From positions 1 through 12,179 of the forward strand of contig CAUFMB010000056.1 in the NCBI GenBank assembly GCA_959026535.1: 12,179 nt of DNA, written 5' to 3'. This document shows positions 5,458 through 12,179 of this stretch, in pieces. The notes beneath the pieces are model-generated. The model saw nothing but the letters and a program-made list of their open reading frames with translations. It had not been told where the DNA came from and ran no database searches. Position numbers and translations under genes: made by a program. Numbering within the stretch: the first letter of the stretch is position 1; every line of letters begins with the position of its first letter. Source of the stretch: an uncultured Collinsella sp. Lineage in GTDB: Bacteria; Actinomycetota; Coriobacteriia; Coriobacteriales; Coriobacteriaceae.

Positions 5458-6813
5458 ATGTCTGCTATTGATATTGCGCTTGTTGTGATCGCCTTGGTGG
5501 CGGTGGGGGTTGCCGTGGCTTGTGCCCTGCAGCTTAAGGGCCTTCGCGCCGAGCTGCGGGAGCGCGGCGGCAACGACGCGGAGACGCTGGCGGCGCTCGA
5601 GCGGGCCAACAATGCACTCGACACCCTTAATGTCGCGTTGGCAGAAACCCGCCGCACGGCAAACGCCATCGCGCAGCAGCAGGCGACCGATGCAGCCGTT
5701 GAGCAGCAGCGCTACCTGACCATCGCGCGCGAGTTCTCGCAGGCTGGCGACCGTATGGATGACCTGCGCCGCGAGACGGCCCAACAGCTGGGCGCCAACC
5801 GCGAGGGCATCGAGCATCGCCTGGACAAGGTGCGCGAGACGGTCGATGCCCAGCTGGGCGCCATCCGCAAGGACAACAACGTGCAGCTCGATCAGATGCG
5901 CGTGACGGTGGACGAGAAACTCTCCCGTACGCTCAACGATCGCCTGTCTGCATCGTTTAAGCAGGTGAGCGACCAGCTCGAGGCTGTGTACAAGGGTTTG
6001 GGCGACATGCAGTCTATCGCCACCGGCGTGGGCGACCTCAAGCGCGTGCTGGGCAATGTAAAAGCGCGCGGCATTTTGGGCGAGGTGCAGCTGGGTGCGA
6101 TCCTGGCGGACATCCTTACGCCCGACCAGTATCTGGAAAATGTCGCCACCAAGCCCGGCGCCTCGGAGCGCGTTGAGTTTGCCGTCAAGCTGCCGGTGGA
6201 CGAGGGCGATCCCGTGCTGCTGCCGATCGACTCCAAATTCCCGGGCGACGCGTACGAGCACCTGCTCGACGCCCAGGAGTCGGGTGACGCTGAGGCTGTA
6301 GCCGCTGCGCGCAAGACGCTCGATGCGATGGTAAAGCGTGAGGCAAAGGACATCTGCGAAAAGTACCTGAGCGTGCCCGCGACCACCAACTTTGGGATTC
6401 TGTTCGTTCCGTTTGAGGGCCTGTACGCCGAGGTCGTCAGCCGCCCCGGGCTTATCGAGACCCTGGGCCGCGACTATCACGTCAACGTTGCCGGCCCCAG
6501 CACCATGGCGGCCATCCTCAACAGCCTGCAGATGAGCTACCAGACGTTTAAATTGCAAAAACGTACCGACGACGTGCTGCGCGTGCTTTCCGCCGTCAAG
6601 GCCGAGCTGCCGCGTTATCAGGCGGCGCTGCGCCGCGCCCAACAGCAGATCGAGACCGCGGGTAAAACGGTTGAGGGCATCATCACCACGCGCACCAACG
6701 TTATGGAGCGCAAACTCAAGGACATCGACGCCCTGGAAGATGCCAAGGAGGCCGACGAGATCTTGGGGCTCACATCCGCGGAGCTGCTCGCAGACCAAAA
6801 AGACGAGGACTAG
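5458..6813 (+). CDS. rmuC: RmuC family DNA recombination protein
   Basis: A 451-residue protein with the RmuC architecture: an N-terminal membrane anchor (about 4-23), a long Gln/Arg/Glu-rich coiled coil (about 28-170) and the conserved RmuC domain (about 195-390). The domain contains RGILGE (204-209), LLPIDSKFP (254-262), with the D-x-K of its predicted restriction-nuclease-like core at Asp258 and Lys260, FVPFEGLYAEV and NVAGPSTMAAILNSLQMSYQTFKLQ. In E. coli, rmuC loss raises recombination at short inverted repeats. Its biochemical activity is not firmly established. The start at ATG 5458 has GGCGGAG immediately upstream with short spacing. The gene is G/C-rich and codon-typical, unlike the pair before it, and is closed by the terminator at 6831. 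Confidence 0.93.
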   Translation: MSAIDIALVVIALVAVGVAVACALQLKGLRAELRERGGNDAETLAALERANNALDTLNVALAETRRTANAIAQQQATDAAVEQQRYLTIAREFSQAGDRMDDLRRETAQQLGANREGIEHRLDKVRETVDAQLGAIRKDNNVQLDQMRVTVDEKLSRTLNDRLSASFKQVSDQLEAVYKGLGDMQSIATGVGDLKRVLGNVKARGILGEVQLGAILADILTPDQYLENVATKPGASERVEFAVKLPVDEGDPVLLPIDSKFPGDAYEHLLDAQESGDAEAVAAARKTLDAMVKREAKDICEKYLSVPATTNFGILFVPFEGLYAEVVSRPGLIETLGRDYHVNVAGPSTMAAILNSLQMSYQTFKLQKRTDDVLRVLSAVKAELPRYQAALRRAQQQIETAGKTVEGIITTRTNVMERKLKDIDALEDAKEADEILGLTSAELLADQKDED

Positions 6814-6830
6814 CTGCATCTGACGGCGGG

Positions 6831-6861
6831 GCGCCCGCGCAAGCACGGCGCGGGCGCTTTT
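6831..6861 (+). terminator. Terminator after rmuC
   Basis: A 10-bp perfect G/C stem, GCGCCCGCGC (6831-6840)/GCGCGGGCGC (6848-6857), with a 7-base loop and TTTT, sits 17 bases after the rmuC stop. It separates rmuC from the ABC exporter. Confidence 0.9.
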
Positions 6862-6871
6862 CGCATCGTGC

Positions 6872-6902
6872 TTGCCTGAAGTGCGCTTCAATGTGCAACA
6901 AT
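6872..6902 (+). promoter_or_regulatory. Tentative promoter and dyad ahead of the ABC exporter
   Basis: TTGCCT (6872-6877) and AACAAT (6897-6902) form a weak promoter with a 19-base spacer. Between them lies the perfect dyad TGAAG-TGCG-CTTCA (6877-6890), where a repressor would block polymerase. The evidence is positional only. Confidence 0.25.
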
Positions 6903-6936
6903 GGCGTTTCGCCCTATCAGACGCGAAAGGAAGACC

Positions 6937-8715
6937 ATGTCTCAGAGAAGCACCAGTCCGCTCAAACGCTCCACCGTGCGCCGCACGCTGCAGCGTTTTT
7001 GGGACGTCACGCGCACACAGCCGTTGATCGTCTTTCTCTCGGTATTCTCGTCGGCGGGCTATATCTTTTTGCTTACGTTTGCCAACACCTACGTGATGGC
7101 CCTTATCGTCGACCGCGTCCAGGCCGGCCCCGTGGCGGGCGACCAGGTGTTTGAGGTCTTTGGCCCTTACATTCTGGCGCTCGTGCTCGTTAACCTAGTG
7201 GGCCAAATCCTCTCCAAGCTGCAGGACTACACCGTCTACAAGCTCGAGATTGCGGGCAACTATCACTTGGCGCGCCTGTGCTTTGACACGCTCTCCAATC
7301 AATCCATGACATTCCACACCAGCCGTTTTGGCGGATCGCTTGTGAGCCAGACAAGCCGTTTCATGAGTGGCTACACGGGGCTGGTGGACGTGACGGTGTA
7401 TTCGCTCATTCCCACTATCACCTCGGTCATCTGCACGGTGGCGGCGCTCGCCCCGGTGGTGCCGACGTTTACCGTGATCCTGGTGGGCATCATGGTCGTC
7501 TACATTGCGTTTGTCTGGCTTATGTATAAGCGCATCATGCCGCTTTCGGCCGCGACGTCCGCCGCTCAGAACAAGCTGTCGGGCGTGCTGTCCGACGCGG
7601 TCACGAACATCCTGGCCGTCAAGACTTGCGGGCGCGAGGACTTTGAGCGCGACCTGTTCGATACCGCTGACCGCGCCGCGCGCGATGCCGAAACGGTTTC
7701 GATGCACGCCATGATGCAGCGCAACTTTACGACCTCGGGCCTTATCGTCATTACCATGGCCGTGGTGAGCGTGTTCGTCGCGGGCGGCAACGCGTGGTTT
7801 GGCATCTCGGCCGGTGCGCTCGTCATGATCTTTACCTATACGTACAACCTCACCATGCGTCTGAACTACGTAAGCTCCATGATGCAGCGTATCAACCGCG
7901 CGTTGGGCGATGCGGCCGAGATGACGCGCGTACTGGACGAGCCGCGTCTGGTGGCAGACGACGAGAACGCTCCCGAGCTTAAAGTGAGCGAGGGCGCGAT
8001 TGATTTTGAGCACCTGAGCTTTGCATACCGTGACGCCGCGGCAGGCGAGAGCGTGTTCGACGACCTGACGCTTCACGTTGCGGCGGGCCAGCGCGTGGGC
8101 CTGGTGGGCAAATCGGGTTCGGGCAAGACGACGCTCACCAAGCTGTTGCTGCGCCTGGACGACGTACAGGGCGGCCGCGTGCTCGTGGACGGCCAGGACG
8201 TCTCGCGCTGTACGCAGCAGAGTCTGCGCCGCCAGGTTGCCTACGTGCCGCAGGAGGCGCTGCTGTTCCATCGCTCCATTCGCGAGAATATCGCCTACGG
8301 CCGCCCCGACGCCACCGACGAGCAGATCCGCGAGGCGGCTCGCTTGGCTAATGCGACCGAGTTTATCGACCGCCTGCCCCGTGGCTTTGACACCATGGTG
8401 GGCGAGCGTGGCGTTAAGCTTTCGGGCGGCCAGCGCCAGCGCGTGGCCATTGCCCGCGCTATTCTGACCGACGCGCCGATCCTGGTGCTCGACGAGGCGA
8501 CGTCTGCCTTGGACAGCGAGTCCGAGGCGCTGGTGCAGGAGGCGCTCGAGAACCTGATGCGCGGCCGCACCTCCATTGTGGTGGCACATCGCCTGTCCAC
8601 CGTGGCGGCGCTCGACCGCATCGTGGTGCTGGCGGACGGCGAGATTGTCGAGGACGGTACGCATGCGCAGCTTGTCGAGGCGGGCGGCGAGTACGCAAGC
8701 CTGTGGGGCCGCTAG
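6937..8715 (+). CDS. ABC exporter half-transporter (fused permease and ATPase)
   Basis: A 592-residue type IV ABC exporter subunit, the usual size. The N-terminal half (about 28-330) is a six-helix ABC membrane domain. The C-terminal half is a complete ATPase: Walker A GKSGSGKTT (391-399, Lys397), Q-loop VPQEALLF, signature LSGGQ (495-499), Walker B ILVLDEA with catalytic Glu520, D-loop SALD and switch His551. It should work as a dimer in the cytoplasmic membrane, pumping a drug, lipid or peptide outward at the cost of ATP. ATG 6937 is preferred over the in-frame ATG 6901 because AAAGGAAG (6926-6933) lies just before it. There is no adjacent partner subunit, so a homodimer is likely. The substrate cannot be read from the sequence; no peptidase C39 domain is present. 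Confidence 0.93.
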   Translation: MSQRSTSPLKRSTVRRTLQRFWDVTRTQPLIVFLSVFSSAGYIFLLTFANTYVMALIVDRVQAGPVAGDQVFEVFGPYILALVLVNLVGQILSKLQDYTVYKLEIAGNYHLARLCFDTLSNQSMTFHTSRFGGSLVSQTSRFMSGYTGLVDVTVYSLIPTITSVICTVAALAPVVPTFTVILVGIMVVYIAFVWLMYKRIMPLSAATSAAQNKLSGVLSDAVTNILAVKTCGREDFERDLFDTADRAARDAETVSMHAMMQRNFTTSGLIVITMAVVSVFVAGGNAWFGISAGALVMIFTYTYNLTMRLNYVSSMMQRINRALGDAAEMTRVLDEPRLVADDENAPELKVSEGAIDFEHLSFAYRDAAAGESVFDDLTLHVAAGQRVGLVGKSGSGKTTLTKLLLRLDDVQGGRVLVDGQDVSRCTQQSLRRQVAYVPQEALLFHRSIRENIAYGRPDATDEQIREAARLANATEFIDRLPRGFDTMVGERGVKLSGGQRQRVAIARAILTDAPILVLDEATSALDSESEALVQEALENLMRGRTSIVVAHRLSTVAALDRIVVLADGEIVEDGTHAQLVEAGGEYASLWGR

Positions 8716-8803
8716 ACCGGCGCATTTTTGGAGGCGTAAAGACCCCATACGTGGGACAATCGTGCCCAGAAGCTTGTTAATTCCGCTGAGCCGAGGAGTC
8801 GTT

Positions 8804-9469
8804 ATGCCACGCGAGACCAATGCCGCCAAACGCGAGCGCGCCGTTGAGGTGTGCGAGCGCCTCAACCGTCGCTATGGCCCGGTCGAGTGCTTTTTGGACC
8901 ACGAGAATCCCTTTAGGCTGCTCATCGCGGTGCTGCTCTCGGCACAGACGACCGACGCACAGGTCAATAAGGTGACGCCCCAACTGTTTGCCCAGTGGCC
9001 CACGTCCGAGGCCATGGCCGGCGCGAGCGTGGCCGATGTGGCCGAGACCATCAAGTCGCTCGGCTTTTATAAGAGTAAGGCCAAGCATGCCGTGGAGGCC
9101 GCGCAGATGATCGTCGCCGACTACGGCGGCGAGGTACCGGCCGACATGAAGGAGCTTGTAAAGCTGCCGGGCGTGGGACGCAAAACGGCGAACATCGTGC
9201 TCAACGTGGGGTACGGCATTGTCGAGGGCATCGCGGTCGATACACACGTCAACCGCATCGCGCATCGCCTGATGCTGAGTCCTAAAACGCATGCCAAAGA
9301 GCCGCTCAAGACCGAGCAAGATCTGCTCAAGATTTTGCCGCACGAGTATTGGGAGTCGGTCAACCACCAGTGGATTACCTTTGGCCGTGAGATCTGCGAC
9401 GCCCGCAAACCCAAGTGCGACGAGTGCCCGCTGGCAGACCTTTGCCCCAGCGTACGGGTGGTGCAATAG
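8804..9469 (+). CDS. nth: Endonuclease III (DNA glycosylase/AP lyase)
   Basis: A 221-residue HhH-GPD protein of normal Nth length. It shows LLSAQTTDAQVN (44-55), the helix-hairpin-helix LPGVGRKTAN (121-130) with the Schiff-base Lys127, VDTHVNR with catalytic Asp146, and an intact [4Fe-4S] motif Cys198-x6-Cys205-x2-Cys208-x5-Cys214. It removes oxidised pyrimidines and nicks at abasic sites in base excision repair. The start is fixed by GAGGAG (8793-8798). It follows the exporter by 88 bases and may have its own weak promoter there (GACAAT at 8755-8760). Unlike the MutY-like protein at 1072, every catalytic and cluster residue is present. Confidence 0.96.
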   Translation: MPRETNAAKRERAVEVCERLNRRYGPVECFLDHENPFRLLIAVLLSAQTTDAQVNKVTPQLFAQWPTSEAMAGASVADVAETIKSLGFYKSKAKHAVEAAQMIVADYGGEVPADMKELVKLPGVGRKTANIVLNVGYGIVEGIAVDTHVNRIAHRLMLSPKTHAKEPLKTEQDLLKILPHEYWESVNHQWITFGREICDARKPKCDECPLADLCPSVRVVQ

Positions 9470-9479
9470 CTTTTTGCAA

Positions 9480-9571
9480 ACTTTTTTGCAAAAAAGTCTC
9501 AAATCTTAGATATAGCTTGGTTGCGCAACCTTTTTAGGATTTTCTCGGCTTGAATTAATCATGCAATTCAA
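9480..9571. promoter_or_regulatory. Palindrome-rich intergenic region between nth and the surface-protein gene
   Basis: Three symmetric elements lie in this gap. The 18-base perfect palindrome ACTTTTTTGCAAAAAAGT (9480-9497) could act as a bidirectional, AT-rich terminator for nth. GGTTGCGCAACC (9519-9530), followed by five T, shares GTTGCGCAAC with the palindrome at 361-372. TTGAATT (9550-9556)/AATTCAA (9565-9571), with an 8-base spacer, resembles an operator. No convincing -35/-10 pair was found, although TTGAAT (9550) could serve as a -35. Confidence 0.45.
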
Positions 9572-9625
9572 ATGTCTTCTTTCGCGAAGTGGCCGCGGAG
9601 AAGCAAGTCGGGAAAGGACGACCAC

Positions 9626-10249
9626 ATGAATAGGAAGCTTAACGCTGCTATCACAGCCGGTCTGAGCTTGAGTATGGTGCTCAGCTCCACGCCGGTTGCT
9701 GCTATCGCGGCGGAGACTGCCCAGAACACGAGTGGGGAAGCGGCTGCTGCCGCCACTGGCGTAAAGACGGTTAGTTTCTATGCAAACGGGGGCACTTTTG
9801 CTGACGGAAGCCCCATCTCAATGGATCATAAAACGAATGAGAACGGCGAGATTAATCCGCTCAAGGATTCTCCGACCCGCGAGGGCTACACCTTCGCCGG
9901 CTGGACCTACGACCGCGACGGTAACGATCCGGTCGACTTCAGCAAGCCCCTTCAGGGCGGTGCAGCTAACTTTATGCTGTACGCCAAGTGGACTAAGGCT
10001 CCCTCGAAGGTGCTTAATGTGACCTACGCTGCCAATGGCGGTCAGTTCGCCGACGGCAACAACGTCATGCTGGGCCAGACTGACAGCAATGGTATTGCTC
10101 GTCAGCCGCTTGCTCCTACGCGCGACGGCTATGTGTTTGCCGGTTGGTATTATCACAGCAATGGAACCGACCAGGTTGACTTCAACCAGCCGATTGTCGG
10201 TGGCGGCAAGAATGTGACCCTTTTCGCCGCTTGGACGCCTGCGAAGTAG
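9626..10249 (+). CDS. Secreted B-repeat surface protein, N-terminal part ended by an amber codon
   Basis: A 207-residue product as written. Residues 1-28 are a signal peptide: basic MNRK, a hydrophobic core, and AIA before the predicted cleavage. An Ala/Glu/Thr-rich spacer precedes two InlB/Listeria-Bacteroides-type B-repeats of about 80 residues, each with a YAxNGGxFxDG strand, PTRxGYxFAGW and DPVDFxxPxxGG...LYAxW. The start at ATG 9626 follows GGAAAGGA (9611-9618). The frame stops at TAG 10247-10249, yet the next codons continue the repeat in the same frame. Neighbouring linkers read EEDKS or VEDNS where this one reads AK-stop-DK, so the TAG probably replaced a GAG (Glu). Without suppression the product is secreted but short and without a visible wall anchor. 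Such repeats occur in adhesins and other surface proteins. Confidence 0.8.
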   Translation: MNRKLNAAITAGLSLSMVLSSTPVAAIAAETAQNTSGEAAAAATGVKTVSFYANGGTFADGSPISMDHKTNENGEINPLKDSPTREGYTFAGWTYDRDGNDPVDFSKPLQGGAANFMLYAKWTKAPSKVLNVTYAANGGQFADGNNVMLGQTDSNGIARQPLAPTRDGYVFAGWYYHSNGTDQVDFNQPIVGGGKNVTLFAAWTPAK

Positions 10250-10597
10250 GACAAGACTGTCGATATCTTTTATGTTGCCAACGGCGGTACGTTCTTCGAC
10301 GGCAACGAGACTATGCAGGGCGTAACCGATACCGACGGTATCGCACGTCTGCCGCTTCAGCCGACCCGCGAGGGCTATGACTTCCTTGGTTGGTCGTACG
10401 ATCGTGACGGAAATGACCCCGTAGACTTCACGAAGGCTATTGTTGCGGGCAGCGGTCATGCGACTGTTTATGCTCAGTGGAAGCAGAACAACGAGAAGAC
10501 GGTTCTCTATTTTGCCAATGGCGGCGCTTTCGCCGATGGCAATGAGGCCATGGAGGGTGTCACTGACAGCAACGGCGTCGCCCGCCAGCCCCTTGCC
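9872..10597 (+). repeat. 726-bp tandem duplication, copy 1
   Basis: By reading, bases 9872-10597 match 10598-11323 base for base. The unit is 242 codons, or three B-repeats, so the frame is kept. The first 23 bases of the unit occur a third time at 11324-11346, where they encode the conserved PTREGYTF segment. That is the expected footprint of unequal recombination or slippage between repeats. Confidence 0.93.
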
Positions 10598-10975
10598 CCG
10601 ACCCGCGAGGGCTACACCTTCGCCGGCTGGACCTACGACCGCGACGGTAACGATCCGGTCGACTTCAGCAAGCCCCTTCAGGGCGGTGCAGCTAACTTTA
10701 TGCTGTACGCCAAGTGGACTAAGGCTCCCTCGAAGGTGCTTAATGTGACCTACGCTGCCAATGGCGGTCAGTTCGCCGACGGCAACAACGTCATGCTGGG
10801 CCAGACTGACAGCAATGGTATTGCTCGTCAGCCGCTTGCTCCTACGCGCGACGGCTATGTGTTTGCCGGTTGGTATTATCACAGCAATGGAACCGACCAG
10901 GTTGACTTCAACCAGCCGATTGTCGGTGGCGGCAAGAATGTGACCCTTTTCGCCGCTTGGACGCCTGCGAAGTAG
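10250..10975 (+). pseudogene. Middle in-frame segment of the B-repeat surface protein
   Basis: This segment continues the 9626 frame from the codon after the first TAG to a second, identical TAG at 10973-10975. It encodes three B-repeats, with YVANGG at its start, and ends WTPAK like the first part. The first in-frame ATG (10313) lies inside a repeat with no ribosome site, so independent translation is unlikely. It reads as the interior of a once-continuous protein, carrying the copy of the amber codon made by the 726-bp duplication. Confidence 0.7.
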
Positions 10976-11323
10976 GACAAGACTGTCGATATCTTTTATG
11001 TTGCCAACGGCGGTACGTTCTTCGACGGCAACGAGACTATGCAGGGCGTAACCGATACCGACGGTATCGCACGTCTGCCGCTTCAGCCGACCCGCGAGGG
11101 CTATGACTTCCTTGGTTGGTCGTACGATCGTGACGGAAATGACCCCGTAGACTTCACGAAGGCTATTGTTGCGGGCAGCGGTCATGCGACTGTTTATGCT
11201 CAGTGGAAGCAGAACAACGAGAAGACGGTTCTCTATTTTGCCAATGGCGGCGCTTTCGCCGATGGCAATGAGGCCATGGAGGGTGTCACTGACAGCAACG
11301 GCGTCGCCCGCCAGCCCCTTGCC
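10598..11323 (+). repeat. 726-bp tandem duplication, copy 2
   Basis: This is the direct partner of 9872-10597, abutting it without spacer. Beyond 11346 the sequence diverges into a related but distinct B-repeat (TFTGWTYDAAG), which marks the end of the duplicated tract. Confidence 0.93.
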
Positions 11324-12179
11324 CCGACCCGCGAGGGCTACACCTTTACCGGTTGGACTTACGATGCTGCTGGCACCGAGCCTGTCGACTTCACCAATCC
11401 CATCAAGGGTGGCGGTCAGCACGTTACGCTCTACGCTCAGTGGGCAGAGCTTGCTAACAATGAGAAGGATGTTCTCTACGTCGCCAACGGCGGTGTGTTC
11501 GCAGATGGCAACGAAGTTCTCCAGGGTGTGACCGACGGCGACGGCGTCGCCCGCCAGCCCCTGACCCCGACCCGCGAGGGCTACACCTTCGCCGGCTGGA
11601 CCTACGACCGCGAGGGCACCGATCCTGTCGACTTCAGCAAGCCGCTGGTCGGCGGCGGCGACCACGCTACCCTTTATGCTCAGTGGAATGCTGTTGAGGA
11701 GGATAAATCCATCGACGTCCTCTACGTCGCCAACGGCGGTACGTTCTTCGACGGCAGCGACGCTCTCCAGGGCGTGACCGACGGCGACGGCGTCGCCCGC
11801 CAGCCCCTGACCCCGACCCGCGAGGGCTACACCTTCGCCGGCTGGACCTACGACCGCGAGGGCACCGATCCTGTCGACTTCAGCAAGCCGCTGGTCGGCG
11901 GCGGCGACCACGCCACCCTGTTCGCCCAGTGGGACATGGTCGTCGAGGACAACTCCATCGACGTCCTCTACGTCGCCAACGGCGGTGTGTTCTTCGACGG
12001 CAACGAGACGCTCCAGGGCGTTACCGACGGCGACGGCGTCGCCCGCCAGCCCCTGGCCCCGACCCGCGAGGGCTACACCTTCGCCGGCTGGACCTATGAC
12101 TCCAAGGGTACCGACCCGGTCGACTTCAGCAAGCCCGTCCAGGGCGGCGGCGACCACGTGACGTTCTACGCCCAGTGGA
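10976..12179 (+). pseudogene. Downstream in-frame segment of the B-repeat surface protein, runs off the window
   Basis: This open frame of 401 codons continues after the second TAG to the window edge with no further stop. It holds about five B-repeats of 80-82 residues. The last three share very similar DNA (GVTDGDGVARQPL, PTREGYTFAGW, DPVDFSKP), and linkers are acidic (EEDKS, VEDNS). There is no signal peptide, and no ribosome site was seen before an internal ATG such as 11039. It should therefore be expressed only if both amber codons are suppressed or absent. The C-terminus, where a sortase or other wall anchor would sit, lies outside the window. If upstream ambers are sequencing or assembly errors, this is simply the rest of one long adhesin-like protein. 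Confidence 0.65.

Noticed and set aside
5308..6891. 527-codon minus-strand frame opposite rmuC
   Set aside because: RmuC motifs on the + strand are unambiguous; the minus product is low-complexity and matches no domain.
7195..8865. 556-codon minus-strand frame opposite the ABC exporter
   Set aside because: The + strand carries all ATPase motifs in order; the minus frame is a His/Arg-rich shadow.
10247..10975. TAG read as an amino acid (stop-codon recoding)
   Set aside because: TAG ends the Rrf2, mutY-like, rubrerythrin, rmuC, exporter and nth frames in this window, so it is an ordinary stop here. A point mutation is the simpler explanation.
9818..12157. 779-codon open frame on the minus strand opposite the B-repeat gene
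   Set aside because: It is internally repetitive only because the + strand is, has no signal peptide or known domain, and the + strand shows clear B-repeat motifs. It is an antisense shadow of G/C-rich repeats.
9770..12179. CRISPR-like periodic repeats
   Set aside because: The period is 240-246 bases, in frame, and translates to conserved B-repeats; there are no short repeats with unique spacers.

Overview
The window looks like chromosomal DNA of a high-GC, anaerobic gut actinobacterium, most likely Collinsella or another Coriobacteriia. This is inference, from G/C-rich third positions, a rubrerythrin used for oxygen/peroxide defence, and a secreted protein built of InlB-type B-repeats. No database search was possible, so all names come from motifs read in the sequence. 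All genes I can support are on the + strand.

Layout. 1-258: a tRNA-Asp(GTC) gene with its own promoter and terminator. 259-564: a non-coding stretch packed with small dyads and a candidate promoter. 565-1977: a two-gene operon of an Rrf2-type Fe-S regulator and a MutY-like adenine glycosylase with no [4Fe-4S] cysteines. 2092-2631: rubrerythrin. 2651-2829: a 36-bp perfect inverted repeat merging into a terminator-bearing repeat; a second copy of that repeat lies at 3424-3516. 2921-4192: one uninterrupted frame that appears to hold two membrane-protein genes, with the second repeat copy (terminator included) between them and no stop codon. 4316-5406: a lower-GC, translationally coupled pair, a DUF6036/AbiEii-like nucleotidyltransferase and an HTH-like partner, resembling a toxin-antitoxin or defence module. 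5458-6813: RmuC, followed by a terminator. 6937-8715: an ABC exporter half-transporter. 8804-9469: endonuclease III. 9626-window end: a secreted B-repeat protein whose frame is cut twice by the same amber codon inside an apparently exact 726-bp tandem duplication.

Shared themes. Several genes concern oxidative or nitrosative stress and DNA repair (Rrf2 regulator, MutY-like, rubrerythrin, RmuC, Nth). The accessory material is the coupled nucleotidyltransferase/HTH pair, the terminator-bearing repeats, and the expanding surface-protein gene. The best candidates for something undescribed are the 4316-5406 pair with its AT-rich dyad at 4283-4303, the stop-less membrane gene running through a terminator, and the amber-bearing tandem duplication.
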